From Verrucomicrobiia bacterium (GTDB lineage: Bacteria; Verrucomicrobiota; Verrucomicrobiia; Opitutales; Cerasicoccaceae), in contig JAUIHT010000010.1 of assembly GCA_030432235.1 (NCBI GenBank), positions 1-64,000 on the forward strand: a DNA stretch of 64,000 nucleotides, written 5' to 3'. Of this stretch, positions 1-8,750 are shown piece by piece (the stretch's first letter is position 1; each line of letters opens with the position of its first letter). The notes below the pieces were generated by a model. That model saw only the letters and a list, made by a program, of their open reading frames with translations, made no database searches and had not been told where the DNA came from. The translations under genes were made by a program, and so were the position numbers.

Positions 1-871
1 TACTCTCCGTTCTCTTGGCAATTATCAGAGTGTCCATCCACCGAGAACAGATAAAATCAAATGCTATGGCACTGCGATGGGGATAACCATAATGCCATCC
101 CTGGGGGAGCGCTTTCATGGTTGAAAGTTGAAACCGTTCAAAATTCATATAGCGCTCTCCATGGATCATTTTCGGAGGAAGACGGCTAATGGAGTTTCTT
201 TCTACTGCATCCAGATATGATTTCCAGACGGTTTCTGCATAGATTCTGTAGCCTTCATCTCCTGGATGTATATTATCATTGGGCAGATCCCAAAGGGTGT
301 CTGCGTGTGTTATACCAGCATTTATTTTTTGCCGCATCAGGGCAATTGTATCGGCCCAAGGCAGCCGATATGCTTCGCTAATAGCCTTATGATAGTCTTC
401 AAGTGGACGACTCGGTGGTTTATCCACGATGTCCGCTTTGGTTGCCATGTTAACCACGATCAGGGGGATACCCTTTTGGACTAATCTGCGAACAATTGAC
501 TCATATGCCAACAAACGATCATCCTTGGGTGCATTCCAAGCATCGTCGTTGACGGTGAAATCCATGAAGACCAAATCGGGCTTATACACTAGCACATCCC
601 GTTGGAGTCGGTAGGCTGCCAACTGTGAACCAGTACCCCCAATAGCCGCATCAATAAAGTTAAAATGAGCTTGAGGATAGTGCTTACTCAATGATTGGGA
701 GATAAGGGCTCTGTAGGATGTTTTTTGTGGATCAGTTGCTTGTGCTCCCCACGTCAGGCTGCCACCAAGAAAAGCGGCTGTCAAATGGGCGCCTTTTTGG
801 GCTCTTTGGTCGAAGCTGAGGAAGCTGCCAGAGCCTGTAATTATTGGGTTAGGATTTTCGCTGGCTTTCAT
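1..871 (-). CDS. SGNH/GDSL-type hydrolase, 3' end cut by window edge
   Basis: The frame is open from an ATG at 869-871 down to base 1 with no stop, about 290 residues, so the protein continues outside the window. The SGNH blocks are visible: GGSLTWG (block I, catalytic Ser), IGGTGSQL (block II, Gly), FTVNDD (block III, Asn) and DNIHPGDEGY (block V, Asp and His). Such enzymes are esterases, often acetylxylan or carbohydrate deacetylases, which fits the neighbouring glycosidases. No signal peptide follows this ATG. The frame stays open upstream to about 975 with a GTG near 955, so the start is uncertain. The substrate is inferred. Confidence 0.85.
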   Translation of the reverse strand, partial: MKASENPNPIITGSGSFLSFDQRAQKGAHLTAAFLGGSLTWGAQATDPQKTSYRALISQSLSKHYPQAHFNFIDAAIGGTGSQLAAYRLQRDVLVYKPDLVFMDFTVNDDAWNAPKDDRLLAYESIVRRLVQKGIPLIVVNMATKADIVDKPPSRPLEDYHKAISEAYRLPWADTIALMRQKINAGITHADTLWDLPNDNIHPGDEGYRIYAETVWKSYLDAVERNSISRLPPKMIHGERYMNFERFQLSTMKALPQGWHYGYPHRSAIAFDFICSRWMDTLIIAKRTES

Positions 872-1212
872 CCTATGTATCCTAGCTTCTAGGCGTATCG
901 TTCTTCTTTTTTCAGCGACAGCAAAGTGTGTGCTCGCGGACTTCGATTCTGTCACATTTTTTTTAATGGTATACTAGTTTCGTTTTCCTCGTTTTAATTC
1001 TAACTTATGCGCCTACAGTCTGTTTGCGGGAGTAGTTATTGAAATTATTATTTCTCGGGTCTGTGCTTAAGAGCTAAATTAAATATACATGCGTCTTACC
1101 GGAATGCGATTCCACGCGCTGCTCCTAATATAACATTGGAGAATCTAATGTAGATGTTTGCAGAGGGGATTAAAGTCAAATTACTCCGCTTTTCTCAAAT
1201 TTGTATATGAAG
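872..1212. other. AT-rich intergenic stretch
   Basis: No convincing gene, RNA or terminator is visible in these 341 bases. The part next to 871 is an in-frame open extension of the SGNH gene. A run of eight T at 957-964 lies in the likely promoter zone of that gene, but no clear -35/-10 pair could be assigned. Confidence 0.5.
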
Positions 1213-2691
1213 TCAGTCGCGCAATTCGATGGCTGAGAGATCCATGAGAAGGAGTGGCGAATTGCTTACTGGTAGTGGTTTGAAGAGACGCACGCCTTCG
1301 GCGTTTGGGTCTGGGTCCATCCAGGTCTCTGCGCAGGTGCGTTTGTCAAAATCCATCTTGACCGAATAGACATCCTGATTCGTCGGATCTATCATGACCG
1401 GGTTCTCTAGCTCCAGGTCACTGTCCATCCAATAGGTCATCTCCATTTGTTGCCAATCGGAATCTTCTTCTACGGAGCCTGGAAGCCACCAGGCATGGAC
1501 AGGCGTATTGCCGATGACTAAATTGGCGTGCCAGGTCATTGCTTTTGTTGCCCTGGGATCGTGCGTATCGCTCAGAATACTCATATGGCAGGAGGTACGC
1601 CCAGCGGCCACTTCTATGTTGTCCCCTAGGAGCGTGGCCAACGATTGAAGGGCATAGTATGCAGGCTTAGGTGAACCGTCCTCAAGGCGGACAAGTCCAT
1701 AATGATAAGTACGCTTGTCGGCGGCATAATGAGCAAAGTCAGCCATGTGGAAATAGCTGCTCATGGAACAGTCATGACTGAGTTCAAGCAGAGTCCGGCG
1801 CAAGAGCATTCGTGCTTGGATCGACTCGCTTAGCTTCATGGTAGAGAGCGCTCCTGCATTACCTTCATCTGGAACCTTTGACTGTACTCCGGCTTCGCCT
1901 TGCCAATACTCCAGCTTTGGATTGTATTTATTGATGATGTGTCGGAAGGCTTCAATCTCTTGAGTGCTATGTCGCTCGGGGATGGACTTATAGCCATGGT
2001 AGCTAACGATGTCAATTAACTCATGCATCCCTGCACGCATGCAGTCTTCGAGAAACTTGATACTCCAGGCAGTCATGCCCCAGGCAATCGCGCCCCCGAT
2101 GAGCTTTGCTCCAGGTTGAACCTTACGAAGCGGTTCAGCCGTAAGGCGTACAAGATCTACATAATCCGCAGCTTTAGGCCCTGGTTTCCAGAAGGAAACC
2201 AGATCCGGCTCATTCCAGACTTCATAATGATCTACGCGGTCCTTGAAATGTTCAACCAGCGCCTCGACGTAGCTCTGCCAGCCCTTGCGCTCCTCTTCTG
2301 ATCCAATGGGCGGAAACCCGACTCCGGTATCGGAGGACCCCACTGTATGGACTGGATTTCCGTAGCTGAAGCTCAGCCAGGGAGTTACACCTCGCTCGAT
2401 GATCTTATCTACGATCTTGTCCAGCCATTCAAAGTCATAGACACCCTTGACCTTTTCGCACTTGGCCCATCCGGTTTGTACTCGGGCCCACTTGATCCCC
2501 AAGTCTTCCAGAACCGGCCAGGCCTGCTCCTGATCCCACATGTCCCGGTCGAGTGTTTCGAAGCCTACACCGAGCCGCGAGGTTTGCATTTGCGAGCTTT
2601 TTCGGGTTTTTAATTTCCCAAGGTATTTCAGGTTTTCGTATTCGGAAAAAAGCGGGGTATTCTGATGGATGATTGTCTGTGTCATGGTCAT
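1213..2691 (-). CDS. Clan GH-A glycoside hydrolase (GH39-like)
   Basis: This is a TIM-barrel glycosidase of 492 residues. The acid/base motif VWNEPD has its Glu near residue 161, and a second catalytic Glu lies in WQGEAG near residue 266, the order expected of clan A and closest in feel to GH39 beta-xylosidases. There is no signal peptide, so it is probably cytoplasmic. An upstream in-frame ATG at 2742 would add 17 residues that overlap the end of the SDR gene in another frame, so the ATG at 2691 is preferred (2685 is also possible). It is the last gene of a minus-strand unit with the SDR and dehydratase genes. The exact family and substrate are uncertain. Confidence 0.75.
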   Translation of the reverse strand: MTMTQTIIHQNTPLFSEYENLKYLGKLKTRKSSQMQTSRLGVGFETLDRDMWDQEQAWPVLEDLGIKWARVQTGWAKCEKVKGVYDFEWLDKIVDKIIERGVTPWLSFSYGNPVHTVGSSDTGVGFPPIGSEEERKGWQSYVEALVEHFKDRVDHYEVWNEPDLVSFWKPGPKAADYVDLVRLTAEPLRKVQPGAKLIGGAIAWGMTAWSIKFLEDCMRAGMHELIDIVSYHGYKSIPERHSTQEIEAFRHIINKYNPKLEYWQGEAGVQSKVPDEGNAGALSTMKLSESIQARMLLRRTLLELSHDCSMSSYFHMADFAHYAADKRTYHYGLVRLEDGSPKPAYYALQSLATLLGDNIEVAAGRTSCHMSILSDTHDPRATKAMTWHANLVIGNTPVHAWWLPGSVEEDSDWQQMEMTYWMDSDLELENPVMIDPTNQDVYSVKMDFDKRTCAETWMDPDPNAEGVRLFKPLPVSNSPLLLMDLSAIELRD

Positions 2692-2707
2692 TCTGTTGGT
2701 TAAGGTA

Positions 2708-3499
2708 CTACATTGCGAAATCGCGTGGGGTCTGTTGGGCATTCAGTCCACCATCGATGACGAGCCGTGAGCCAATCATCGACGGTGCGGCATCCGAGGC
2801 TAAAAACCGGACCAGCCGGGCAATTTCCTCTTGTTGAGTAGGTTCGCCGCCGGGCAAATTATTACGCCTTTTGTCTTCAGTCTCAGTAGGGATGTCATTC
2901 CAGCGCGGCGTCCAGATATAGCCGGGGGCGATGGCATTGACTCGGATGCCCTGCTCGGCTAACTCAAGGGCCATGGAACGGGTCATGCCGTCCAAGGCAG
3001 CTTTACTGGTATTGTAAGCACTCCGACACCAAATACTACGCTCGCTTGCCAGTGAAGAAATATTGATAATTGCACCAGCGCCGCGCACTTTCATGACGGC
3101 TGCGGCCAGTTGAGAGCAACGAAAGACCCCGAAGACATTTACTTCCAAAACTTTTCTAAAAAATTCGGGACTTTGTTCAAGGAACGCTGAATTACCCATC
3201 CCCAGATGCGCTGCGTTATTGACCAGAATGTCCGGCATCATGCCTTGTCGGCCGAGATTATTAAACCCCGCGTCGATGGCATCCTGGCTGCTCAGATCGA
3301 AGGCGATAGAGTGTATTTCTTTTGAGCCTGTCGATTCCCTCATGGCCAGTGAAACCGCATCGGCCTCATTGGCATGGGGGCCATGCACAAGCACTCGCGC
3401 ACCGGAGAGGGCGAAGGCCTGCGCAATCGTATGGCCCAGATTTTGAGTGGAGCCGGTCACGAGTACCGTCTTCCCCTGGAAGTTGGTTTCTATGTCCAT
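2708..3499 (-). CDS. SDR-family NAD(P)-dependent oxidoreductase
   Basis: This is a classical short-chain dehydrogenase of 263 residues, a normal length. The cofactor motif TGSTQNLG is at residues 15-22, NNAA at 94-97, the catalytic Ser in ISSLAS near 148 and YNTSK (Tyr162, Lys166) follow, and the C-terminus has the usual IDGG segment. It lies 21 bases downstream of the enolase-superfamily dehydratase and just ahead of the clan-A glycosidase, so it probably oxidises or reduces a sugar or sugar acid released by that pathway. The substrate cannot be read from sequence. Confidence 0.9.
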   Translation of the reverse strand: MDIETNFQGKTVLVTGSTQNLGHTIAQAFALSGARVLVHGPHANEADAVSLAMRESTGSKEIHSIAFDLSSQDAIDAGFNNLGRQGMMPDILVNNAAHLGMGNSAFLEQSPEFFRKVLEVNVFGVFRCSQLAAAVMKVRGAGAIINISSLASERSIWCRSAYNTSKAALDGMTRSMALELAEQGIRVNAIAPGYIWTPRWNDIPTETEDKRRNNLPGGEPTQQEEIARLVRFLASDAAPSMIGSRLVIDGGLNAQQTPRDFAM

Positions 3500-3520
3500 C
3501 GGAGTAAATGCGCTAAGCTG

Positions 3521-4696
3521 CTATTGCTTGTTCTTGTTATAAGTCAGCTCGGCATCAGGGGGACGAATGTCGGTCAAGGTTCCGACATAGTGTCTCAGGT
3601 TATGCCGCTGGTAAGGGTACTTTTTCAGCACGTCTTCGTTGATTTCCACACCGAGCCCAGGTGTGTTGGGTATAGTTAATGCGCCATCCACGAACTGAGT
3701 GTCCTCGCGGCAAACTTCCTTGCGCCAGGGGACATCAGTAGCCATGGTTTCAAGGCGTGGGATGTTGTGGGTGAGAGCGGCAACATGCAGGGTCGCGGCA
3801 TTTGCCACCGGGCCGCAGGGATTGTGCGGGCAGCAAGCGATGTAGTGTGCCTCCGCCATGTCTGCGATTCGACGTAACTCCAAGATGCCACCGGCGTGAA
3901 TGATGTCGGCCTGTGCAAAGTCAGCCGCTTGCAGGTTGAAGAACGGAACAAAGTCCCAGCGGCTGTAGAGCCTTTCTCCGGCAGCAATAGGTACACTGGA
4001 GCGTCGCTTGACATCGGCCAGAGCCTCCAGGTTTCCAGGGGGTAGCGGCTCCTCAAACCAGGTCACGGGGTAGTTGGAAAGCATGTTTGAGATACGGACT
4101 GCTGTCGGTACGTTAAACCGTCCATGTCCTTCGATGAGTAACTCGGCATTGCCGTCAACGGCCTCAGCCACTGCGGCCAGGATCGCTTCGGCCTTTTTTA
4201 ATGCCGACGGCTCGAGGTCCAGGTAGGCTGAGCCGAAGGGGTCCCATTTGAGGCCCTTATAACCGGCTTCTACCGCAGCGCTGGCTTTCTCGGCAAATTG
4301 CTCTGGCTCGCGGGCTCCTGTAAACCAAGCGTTGGCATAACAGCGCACCTCATCGCGCACTTTGCCACCGAGCAGATCGCACACCGGAACTCCCAGGGCT
4401 TTGCCCTTGATATCCCAAAGGGCCATCTCGACACCTCCCAGCGCAGACATAAAGACCGGTCCGCCTCTGTAATAGACGTCTCGATTGACTTCGTCCCACA
4501 GGGCCTGGATATCATTGGCAGGGCGTCCGACAGCTAAATCGGCAATCTCTCGAACAGCCTCAGCGGTGGTTAACTCGCGGTGTTCCAGGGAGGCTTCTCC
4601 CCAACCGTAGATCCCGTCATCGGTTTCCACTTTCACAAAAATCCAGTTCGTCCGGAAGCAGTCTACTATATAAGGCGTAATTGAAGTAATTTTCAT
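3521..4696 (-). CDS. Enolase-superfamily sugar-acid dehydratase, galactonate dehydratase-like
   Basis: This 391-residue protein belongs to the mandelate racemase/muconate lactonizing enzyme group. The capping domain spans about residues 1-125 and contains GWGEAS. Putative metal ligands are Glu189 (IEGHGRF), Glu215 or 216 (WFEEPLPP) and Glu241 (AGERL). Candidate acid/base histidines are His191 and His291 (CPHNPCGPVA). The His pair and the PHNP motif match D-galactonate dehydratase-type members, though the first metal ligand is Glu instead of the usual Asp. It heads the minus-strand unit with the SDR and glycosidase genes and is divergent from an AraC regulator. The exact sugar acid (galactonate, xylonate or other) is unknown. 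Confidence 0.85.
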   Translation of the reverse strand: MKITSITPYIVDCFRTNWIFVKVETDDGIYGWGEASLEHRELTTAEAVREIADLAVGRPANDIQALWDEVNRDVYYRGGPVFMSALGGVEMALWDIKGKALGVPVCDLLGGKVRDEVRCYANAWFTGAREPEQFAEKASAAVEAGYKGLKWDPFGSAYLDLEPSALKKAEAILAAVAEAVDGNAELLIEGHGRFNVPTAVRISNMLSNYPVTWFEEPLPPGNLEALADVKRRSSVPIAAGERLYSRWDFVPFFNLQAADFAQADIIHAGGILELRRIADMAEAHYIACCPHNPCGPVANAATLHVAALTHNIPRLETMATDVPWRKEVCREDTQFVDGALTIPNTPGLGVEINEDVLKKYPYQRHNLRHYVGTLTDIRPPDAELTYNKNKQ

Positions 4697-4777
4697 AACG
4701 GTTTGAGAAGTATGCTCTCAAACCTTTTAATTGACACGCTTACTCGCTTTACAGACTTAATCAAAAAGTTAATAATT

Positions 4778-5644
4778 ATGTGCATGGATGCCAAAAAACT
4801 AGAAGCGGACTGGCAATCACTTCATGTCGTCTTGGACCGCTGTTATGAGGGTCCGCCTGCTGGTAAGTGTGGAACGTTCACAGGAACGGTATTGACCATC
4901 TGCCAGTTGCTCGAGGGGTGGGTCGTCATGGAAAAAGAGGGCGTTCGTCTTGAAAGTAGATGCGATAATAATGAGTGGATCGTTTGTATTCCAGGTGAGC
5001 GCTACCAGGAGTTCAGCGACGCTTCCCGGATTATTTCTGTGCATCTGGCCATCAGAAACCCGGGCAATGGTGCTGAGTGGCGTGGGATTCCCATTGTCAA
5101 ATTTACGCCTAGCGAAGCTTGCCGGAATGCACTCACGCGCCTGCGTGAATCACGAGCTTTTGAGCAGATTACACAAGAGCAATCCCTGAGTATATTTGGG
5201 GTGGTCATGACACTTGACCATGCTATCGAAATTCAAGAGAACCTCCTCGGCTTCTTTCGCCAGTTACTTTGCCAGCTACGTCAGCACGGAATGTGTTTCG
5301 AAGTTCCTTTCATCCATGAAGAACGGGTGCGGCGTAGCCATAAATATCTAGCTGGCCTTGATGTTCGTGAAAGTTTTTCACGAGAGCAGATTGCTTGTTC
5401 AGTAGGCCTTACACCCGGACAATTGGATAGGCTTTGGCGTAGCGAAATGGGGATTACGCCGCGACAATATTGGAATCGCAAACGGATTGCCTATGCCTGT
5501 GAACAACTAAGGCGCTATGAGCCATCGATTAAAAGTGTGGCATCCGATCTCGGCTTTCGTCACCTGTCCCAGTTCTCCAATTGGTTCTGTAAATACCAAG
5601 GAGAGTCACCCAGGACTTTCCGCAATCGCCCACAGTCCCCGTAA
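4778..5644 (+). CDS. AraC-family transcriptional regulator
   Basis: The C-terminal 100 residues carry the two helix-turn-helix units of AraC proteins. The first contains REQIACSVGLTPGQLDRLW and the second contains IKSVASDLGFRHLSQFSNWF, followed by the usual SPRTFRN tail. The N-terminal half is a sensor domain with no clear match. The frame opens at a TTG (4703), but this lies 7 bases from the divergent dehydratase start and leaves no room for a promoter. ATGs at 4712, 4778 and 4784 are possible, and 4778 is chosen. Divergence from the sugar-acid operon suggests it controls that operon in response to a sugar signal (inference). Confidence 0.85.
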   Translation: MCMDAKKLEADWQSLHVVLDRCYEGPPAGKCGTFTGTVLTICQLLEGWVVMEKEGVRLESRCDNNEWIVCIPGERYQEFSDASRIISVHLAIRNPGNGAEWRGIPIVKFTPSEACRNALTRLRESRAFEQITQEQSLSIFGVVMTLDHAIEIQENLLGFFRQLLCQLRQHGMCFEVPFIHEERVRRSHKYLAGLDVRESFSREQIACSVGLTPGQLDRLWRSEMGITPRQYWNRKRIAYACEQLRRYEPSIKSVASDLGFRHLSQFSNWFCKYQGESPRTFRNRPQSP

Positions 5645-5849
5645 TAAAATACATGCTGTTGCTGTTGTCTTAATAGTATCTGGCGCTGACGCTTACGTCT
5701 TTCCAATTGTTTAAAGTAATATTCTATTCGCTCATTTCTTAAAAAAATTGTCTATTTTGCGTTGGTTAAGTTCATTATATTCTATGTGTTCCGTCGGTAA
5801 AGTCTTTTGTTTTTGCGCCTTGCCATGCCTTATTGATACTGACTCGTTT

Positions 5850-6092
5850 AGTCAGGTTGGCCAAGACGTAGGACCTGTCTTCCAACGAGCCGAGAAAGGT
5901 GAAGACCAGCGATATGTAGCGCTTGGGGGTTCTATTACACAATCAAGCAAGGATTGAATTGATATCTGGCTTCAAGATCAGTTTCCTGAGAGTGATGACA
6001 TTACGGTTAACTCAGCCATGAGCTCCACGGACAGTAGGTTGGGTGTTTTTCGAGTCGAGTGGGAAGTCCTCGCGTATGTGTGCGCCCGGTGA
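5850..6092 (+). pseudogene. Truncated SGNH/GDSL hydrolase with in-frame stop
   Basis: One reading frame contains VALGGSITQ, the family's block I with its catalytic Ser. A TGA at 5955-5957 follows, and then in the same frame come WLQDQFPESDDITVNSA and STDSRLGVFRVEWEVL. These line up with the segment around block II of intact relatives, including the gene at 1-871 (IDAAIGGTGSQLAAYRLQRDVL). Homology ends near the next stop at 6090-6092, so blocks III and V are missing. This is a decayed fragment of an esterase gene. The open frame extends upstream to about 5748, but no recognisable family sequence lies there. Confidence 0.7.
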
Positions 6093-6147
6093 ATTTTTTA
6101 TGATAGATATTACTTGTTGCTCAATGGCTTCCGTGATTTCGACATCC

Positions 6148-6172
6148 GGTTCGACTCCCTCCGCCCGCACCA
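6148..6172 (+). other. 25-nt tRNA 3'-end-like sequence, possible attachment-site remnant
   Basis: The segment reads as the last bases of a bacterial tRNA: half of a T stem, the loop TTCGACT, then an acceptor strand CGCCCGC, discriminator A and CCA, resembling tRNA-Leu. Nothing 5' of it can pair (the matching T-stem half and acceptor strand are absent), so it is not a tRNA gene. Integrases commonly leave such copies at island ends. Its place right after a truncated gene fits a recombination junction. No partner copy was seen in the window. Confidence 0.45.
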
Positions 6173-6235
6173 AGCTATTATAGGGGCTACCTGACATTGG
6201 GAGCTTTTACCATTCTCCTGATTCAATAGAAAAAT

Positions 6236-6269
6236 ATGGAGTGGCACTCATTTATCAGCGCCACTCCAT
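6236..6269 (-). terminator. Rho-independent terminator of the GH8 gene
   Basis: A perfect 10-bp stem (6236-6245 with 6260-6269) has a 14-base loop. On the minus strand it is followed by ATTTTTCT, just past the stop of the GH8 gene at 6277. Confidence 0.8.
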
Positions 6270-6276
6270 AACATGA

Positions 6277-8544
6277 TTAGGGATGGCGTAGTCTGATATC
6301 GTCAAAGTACGCGGTGCCGCTTGTGCTGGCAGTAATCACCAATTCCACGCGAGCAATAGCGGCGTTGGTCGGTGATGTCACCAGCGCTTTCTTGTAGGTA
6401 TAGAAATCGTTGGGCCCAATTTCGCCGACCGGACTGGTGCCAAGAAGGCCCCACGAGCTGTTGTACCAACGAATGCGTATCTTGGCGGAAGCGCTGGCAT
6501 CCAGGCCAAGCGTGCGCAGGTAGCCGGTACACTCATATTCGGTGTTCGCACTGACCGCAACGCTCTGACCGATGGTGGACCAAGCGCCATTTCCGTTCAT
6601 GCGGGCACTGTAGTTGCCGGAATTCATGTTGTATGAGGCGATATAGGCGTTGGCGGGAAAGCTCCAGGCTGTGCCACCTTCTTCGAAGCCACCATCGTCA
6701 ATAAGAGACGGTTCGCGCTCCCAGAGATTGGGGAAATTACCTGTCATGGTTAGCATGCTGAGTAACTGCAGGCAGCGCGCAAAATACGCGTCATAGTCTG
6801 GTTGCTGATACTCCGTTACCAGGGCGGTGTAGATTTGATTGCGCCAGGAAGTAAAGTTGCTGGATACCATGGCTGCAACACCGACCGGGGCGGTCAAAGA
6901 GGTGACGTTATAATTCGTTAGTTTGGTGCCAGCGGGTATGGAGTAGGTGGTTATGTCGGTCGGGTCATTGCTGGTAATGTCCTCCAGGTATTCTGCGATG
7001 GCATAGGGACTGTCATAGGCCAGGGCATCGCTGGTCGTGCCATACCACAGGTAATCCGTGCCGATGCGCCATCCCACGCGACAGGCGTCATATTTGTGTT
7101 CGTAGGCGATTTTTCCGGTGGAGTAATTGGGATGTGACGTTGCGGGGCCGTAGTCGCGAGGATCGTGCCAGTCAGGCACCAGGCCACGCGCATCGTAGTC
7201 GTTGTTGTCGTAAAAGTATTCAATTTCCGTGTAGCAACTGGGTATGACGGTGCTGGTCCAATATGTGGACCCCGTGACACTGGCGAATACTCGATACCAG
7301 GCCGGTGCGTAGTAGGAAATGTTTTGCCAGTAATCCCCGGTGGCCTTTGAGCCAGACTGAAATAGGTTGTAGCTGTTGGCTTTGCAGACCTTATCCTCAA
7401 GCCGGTTAATGAGTATCCTGGCCTGGTCCAGATAGGGGATGCCATCATCCGAACCCCATTGGAGATGGGCGAAAACAAGAGCCAGGGCCACATCCTCGTC
7501 GGCGTCAGCGGCATCCGCTTTATCCGTGGTATAGGGGGCGGGGAGATTATCATATTCATCACGGGCATACTGCCAGTTCATCAGGCCGTTACTATTGAGC
7601 CGCCTCAGATAGTAGTTGTATAACCCATCGAAGAGCGGGCGGGTGTTGTTTTCCGCGTTGTCCATCAGCACGCAGAACAGCATGCCATAGCCGATACCTT
7701 CGGAGACCGTGTCGTCTCCCTGGTTGACACGGCTTACGCGCCATTCGCCGTCGTAGACGGTATCCGTTTGAGTAAAGTAGGTGTCCTGAAAATTCTCCCA
7801 GGTGTCCTGCACGTGTTTGTTTTGGGAGACCTGGTTGTAATTGCTTGGTTTGAATCCATAGGGATATTCGACAGCCTGGGGAAAAGGAAACGTAGGCAGG
7901 GTGCCGTTGGTTGGCGTTACGAATGAAACACTGTCCACCGCCAGAACCGAGGAGGTATTGGTCAGCTTTGCGGTGAACTTCAATACGATGTAGTTGTAGC
8001 CTGACTCGAAATCGACCGGCATGTAATAGCGGGTTCGTGTGAACTCCTGTCCTGCGAGGTAGGTATTGAGCATGCCCAGGAGGACGGCATTGCCATCCAC
8101 TGCATTGCCTCCCGTCGTGAAGCCGGAGCTGAAACTGTTCACGCCGTAGACTTCTACCACAAGTTCATTGGCTGAACCCGCGTCGTCGGAAAGGACACTG
8201 AAGATGAAACCGGCGCCTCCTGTTGTGCTTTGCCCGTCGTTGATGACCTGTAAAAGGGACTTTTTATTGGCAACCTGCGCGGTGATATTGGGGTCTCTTA
8301 CGGCTGCGTTACCGTCTTGTATCAGATAGCGGCTCCACGAGGTGTCACCGGGGGCATACCAGCCATTGCCCGCATGGCTGCTGTTAACGGTGTATGTATT
8401 ACTGATGGAGCTATCGAAGTTGGGATTGACTACGCTAGGAACAGCTTGGGCGATAGAGGTCAGGCTCAAAATGGCCAGCACTGGAACGAGCCAGGCACAT
8501 TGATTAAAGAGCGAGGGCAGGGAGGACGATGGGACTAATTTCAT
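6277..8544 (-). CDS. Secreted GH8 glycoside hydrolase with flanking carbohydrate-binding-like domains
   Basis: A signal peptide ends near residue 34 (AQA). Residues about 36-215 form a beta-sandwich-like module. The GH8 catalytic domain spans about 225-600, with SEGIGYGM at 281-288 (general acid Glu282) and DADEDVALAL at 347-356 (Asp base region), both signatures of the family. Residues about 625-755 resemble a CBM4/9-type module (DGGFEEGG through FDDIRL). GH8 members act on cellulose, xylan, chitosan or reducing-end xylo-oligosaccharides. With a GH10 in the same regulon, a xylanase or exo-oligoxylanase role is favoured (inference). It is a single-gene unit with a LacI-type operator in its promoter (8688-8716) and its own terminator. 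Confidence 0.88.
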   Translation of the reverse strand: MKLVPSSSLPSLFNQCAWLVPVLAILSLTSIAQAVPSVVNPNFDSSISNTYTVNSSHAGNGWYAPGDTSWSRYLIQDGNAAVRDPNITAQVANKKSLLQVINDGQSTTGGAGFIFSVLSDDAGSANELVVEVYGVNSFSSGFTTGGNAVDGNAVLLGMLNTYLAGQEFTRTRYYMPVDFESGYNYIVLKFTAKLTNTSSVLAVDSVSFVTPTNGTLPTFPFPQAVEYPYGFKPSNYNQVSQNKHVQDTWENFQDTYFTQTDTVYDGEWRVSRVNQGDDTVSEGIGYGMLFCVLMDNAENNTRPLFDGLYNYYLRRLNSNGLMNWQYARDEYDNLPAPYTTDKADAADADEDVALALVFAHLQWGSDDGIPYLDQARILINRLEDKVCKANSYNLFQSGSKATGDYWQNISYYAPAWYRVFASVTGSTYWTSTVIPSCYTEIEYFYDNNDYDARGLVPDWHDPRDYGPATSHPNYSTGKIAYEHKYDACRVGWRIGTDYLWYGTTSDALAYDSPYAIAEYLEDITSNDPTDITTYSIPAGTKLTNYNVTSLTAPVGVAAMVSSNFTSWRNQIYTALVTEYQQPDYDAYFARCLQLLSMLTMTGNFPNLWEREPSLIDDGGFEEGGTAWSFPANAYIASYNMNSGNYSARMNGNGAWSTIGQSVAVSANTEYECTGYLRTLGLDASASAKIRIRWYNSSWGLLGTSPVGEIGPNDFYTYKKALVTSPTNAAIARVELVITASTSGTAYFDDIRLRHP

Positions 8545-8687
8545 ATTAGGGGGTAGGGTTGGTTTTGAGACAATCTTGGGAAAACAGCTAAAACCACACG
8601 CAACGAGATGATGGTTAGTCCGGGTAACGGACAGTACCAGTTTGGCAGCGGAGCGTGGGGTATAGGCTGCGTAAGGGGGTTAGGAGA

Positions 8688-8716
8688 TAAATAATTGGAC
8701 AGTTCCAAAAAATCAA
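8688..8716 (-). promoter_or_regulatory. GH8 promoter with LacI-type operator in the spacer
   Basis: On the minus strand a -35 TTGATT (8711-8716) and a -10 TATTTA (8688-8693) are separated by 17 bases. The operator TTGGACAGTTCCAA (8695-8708, + strand) fills the spacer, so a bound repressor would block RNA polymerase. The 5' leader to the GH8 ATG is about 140 bases. Confidence 0.7.
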
Positions 8717-8750
8717 ACCGAATCGACTATTTTTATATAATTAGGGGGGA

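Noticed and set aside
6012-6197. Minus-strand 61-codon ORF crossing the tRNA-like segment
   Set aside because: It runs through the decayed hydrolase and the antisense of a tRNA 3' end. Its peptide has no recognisable features and no promoter.
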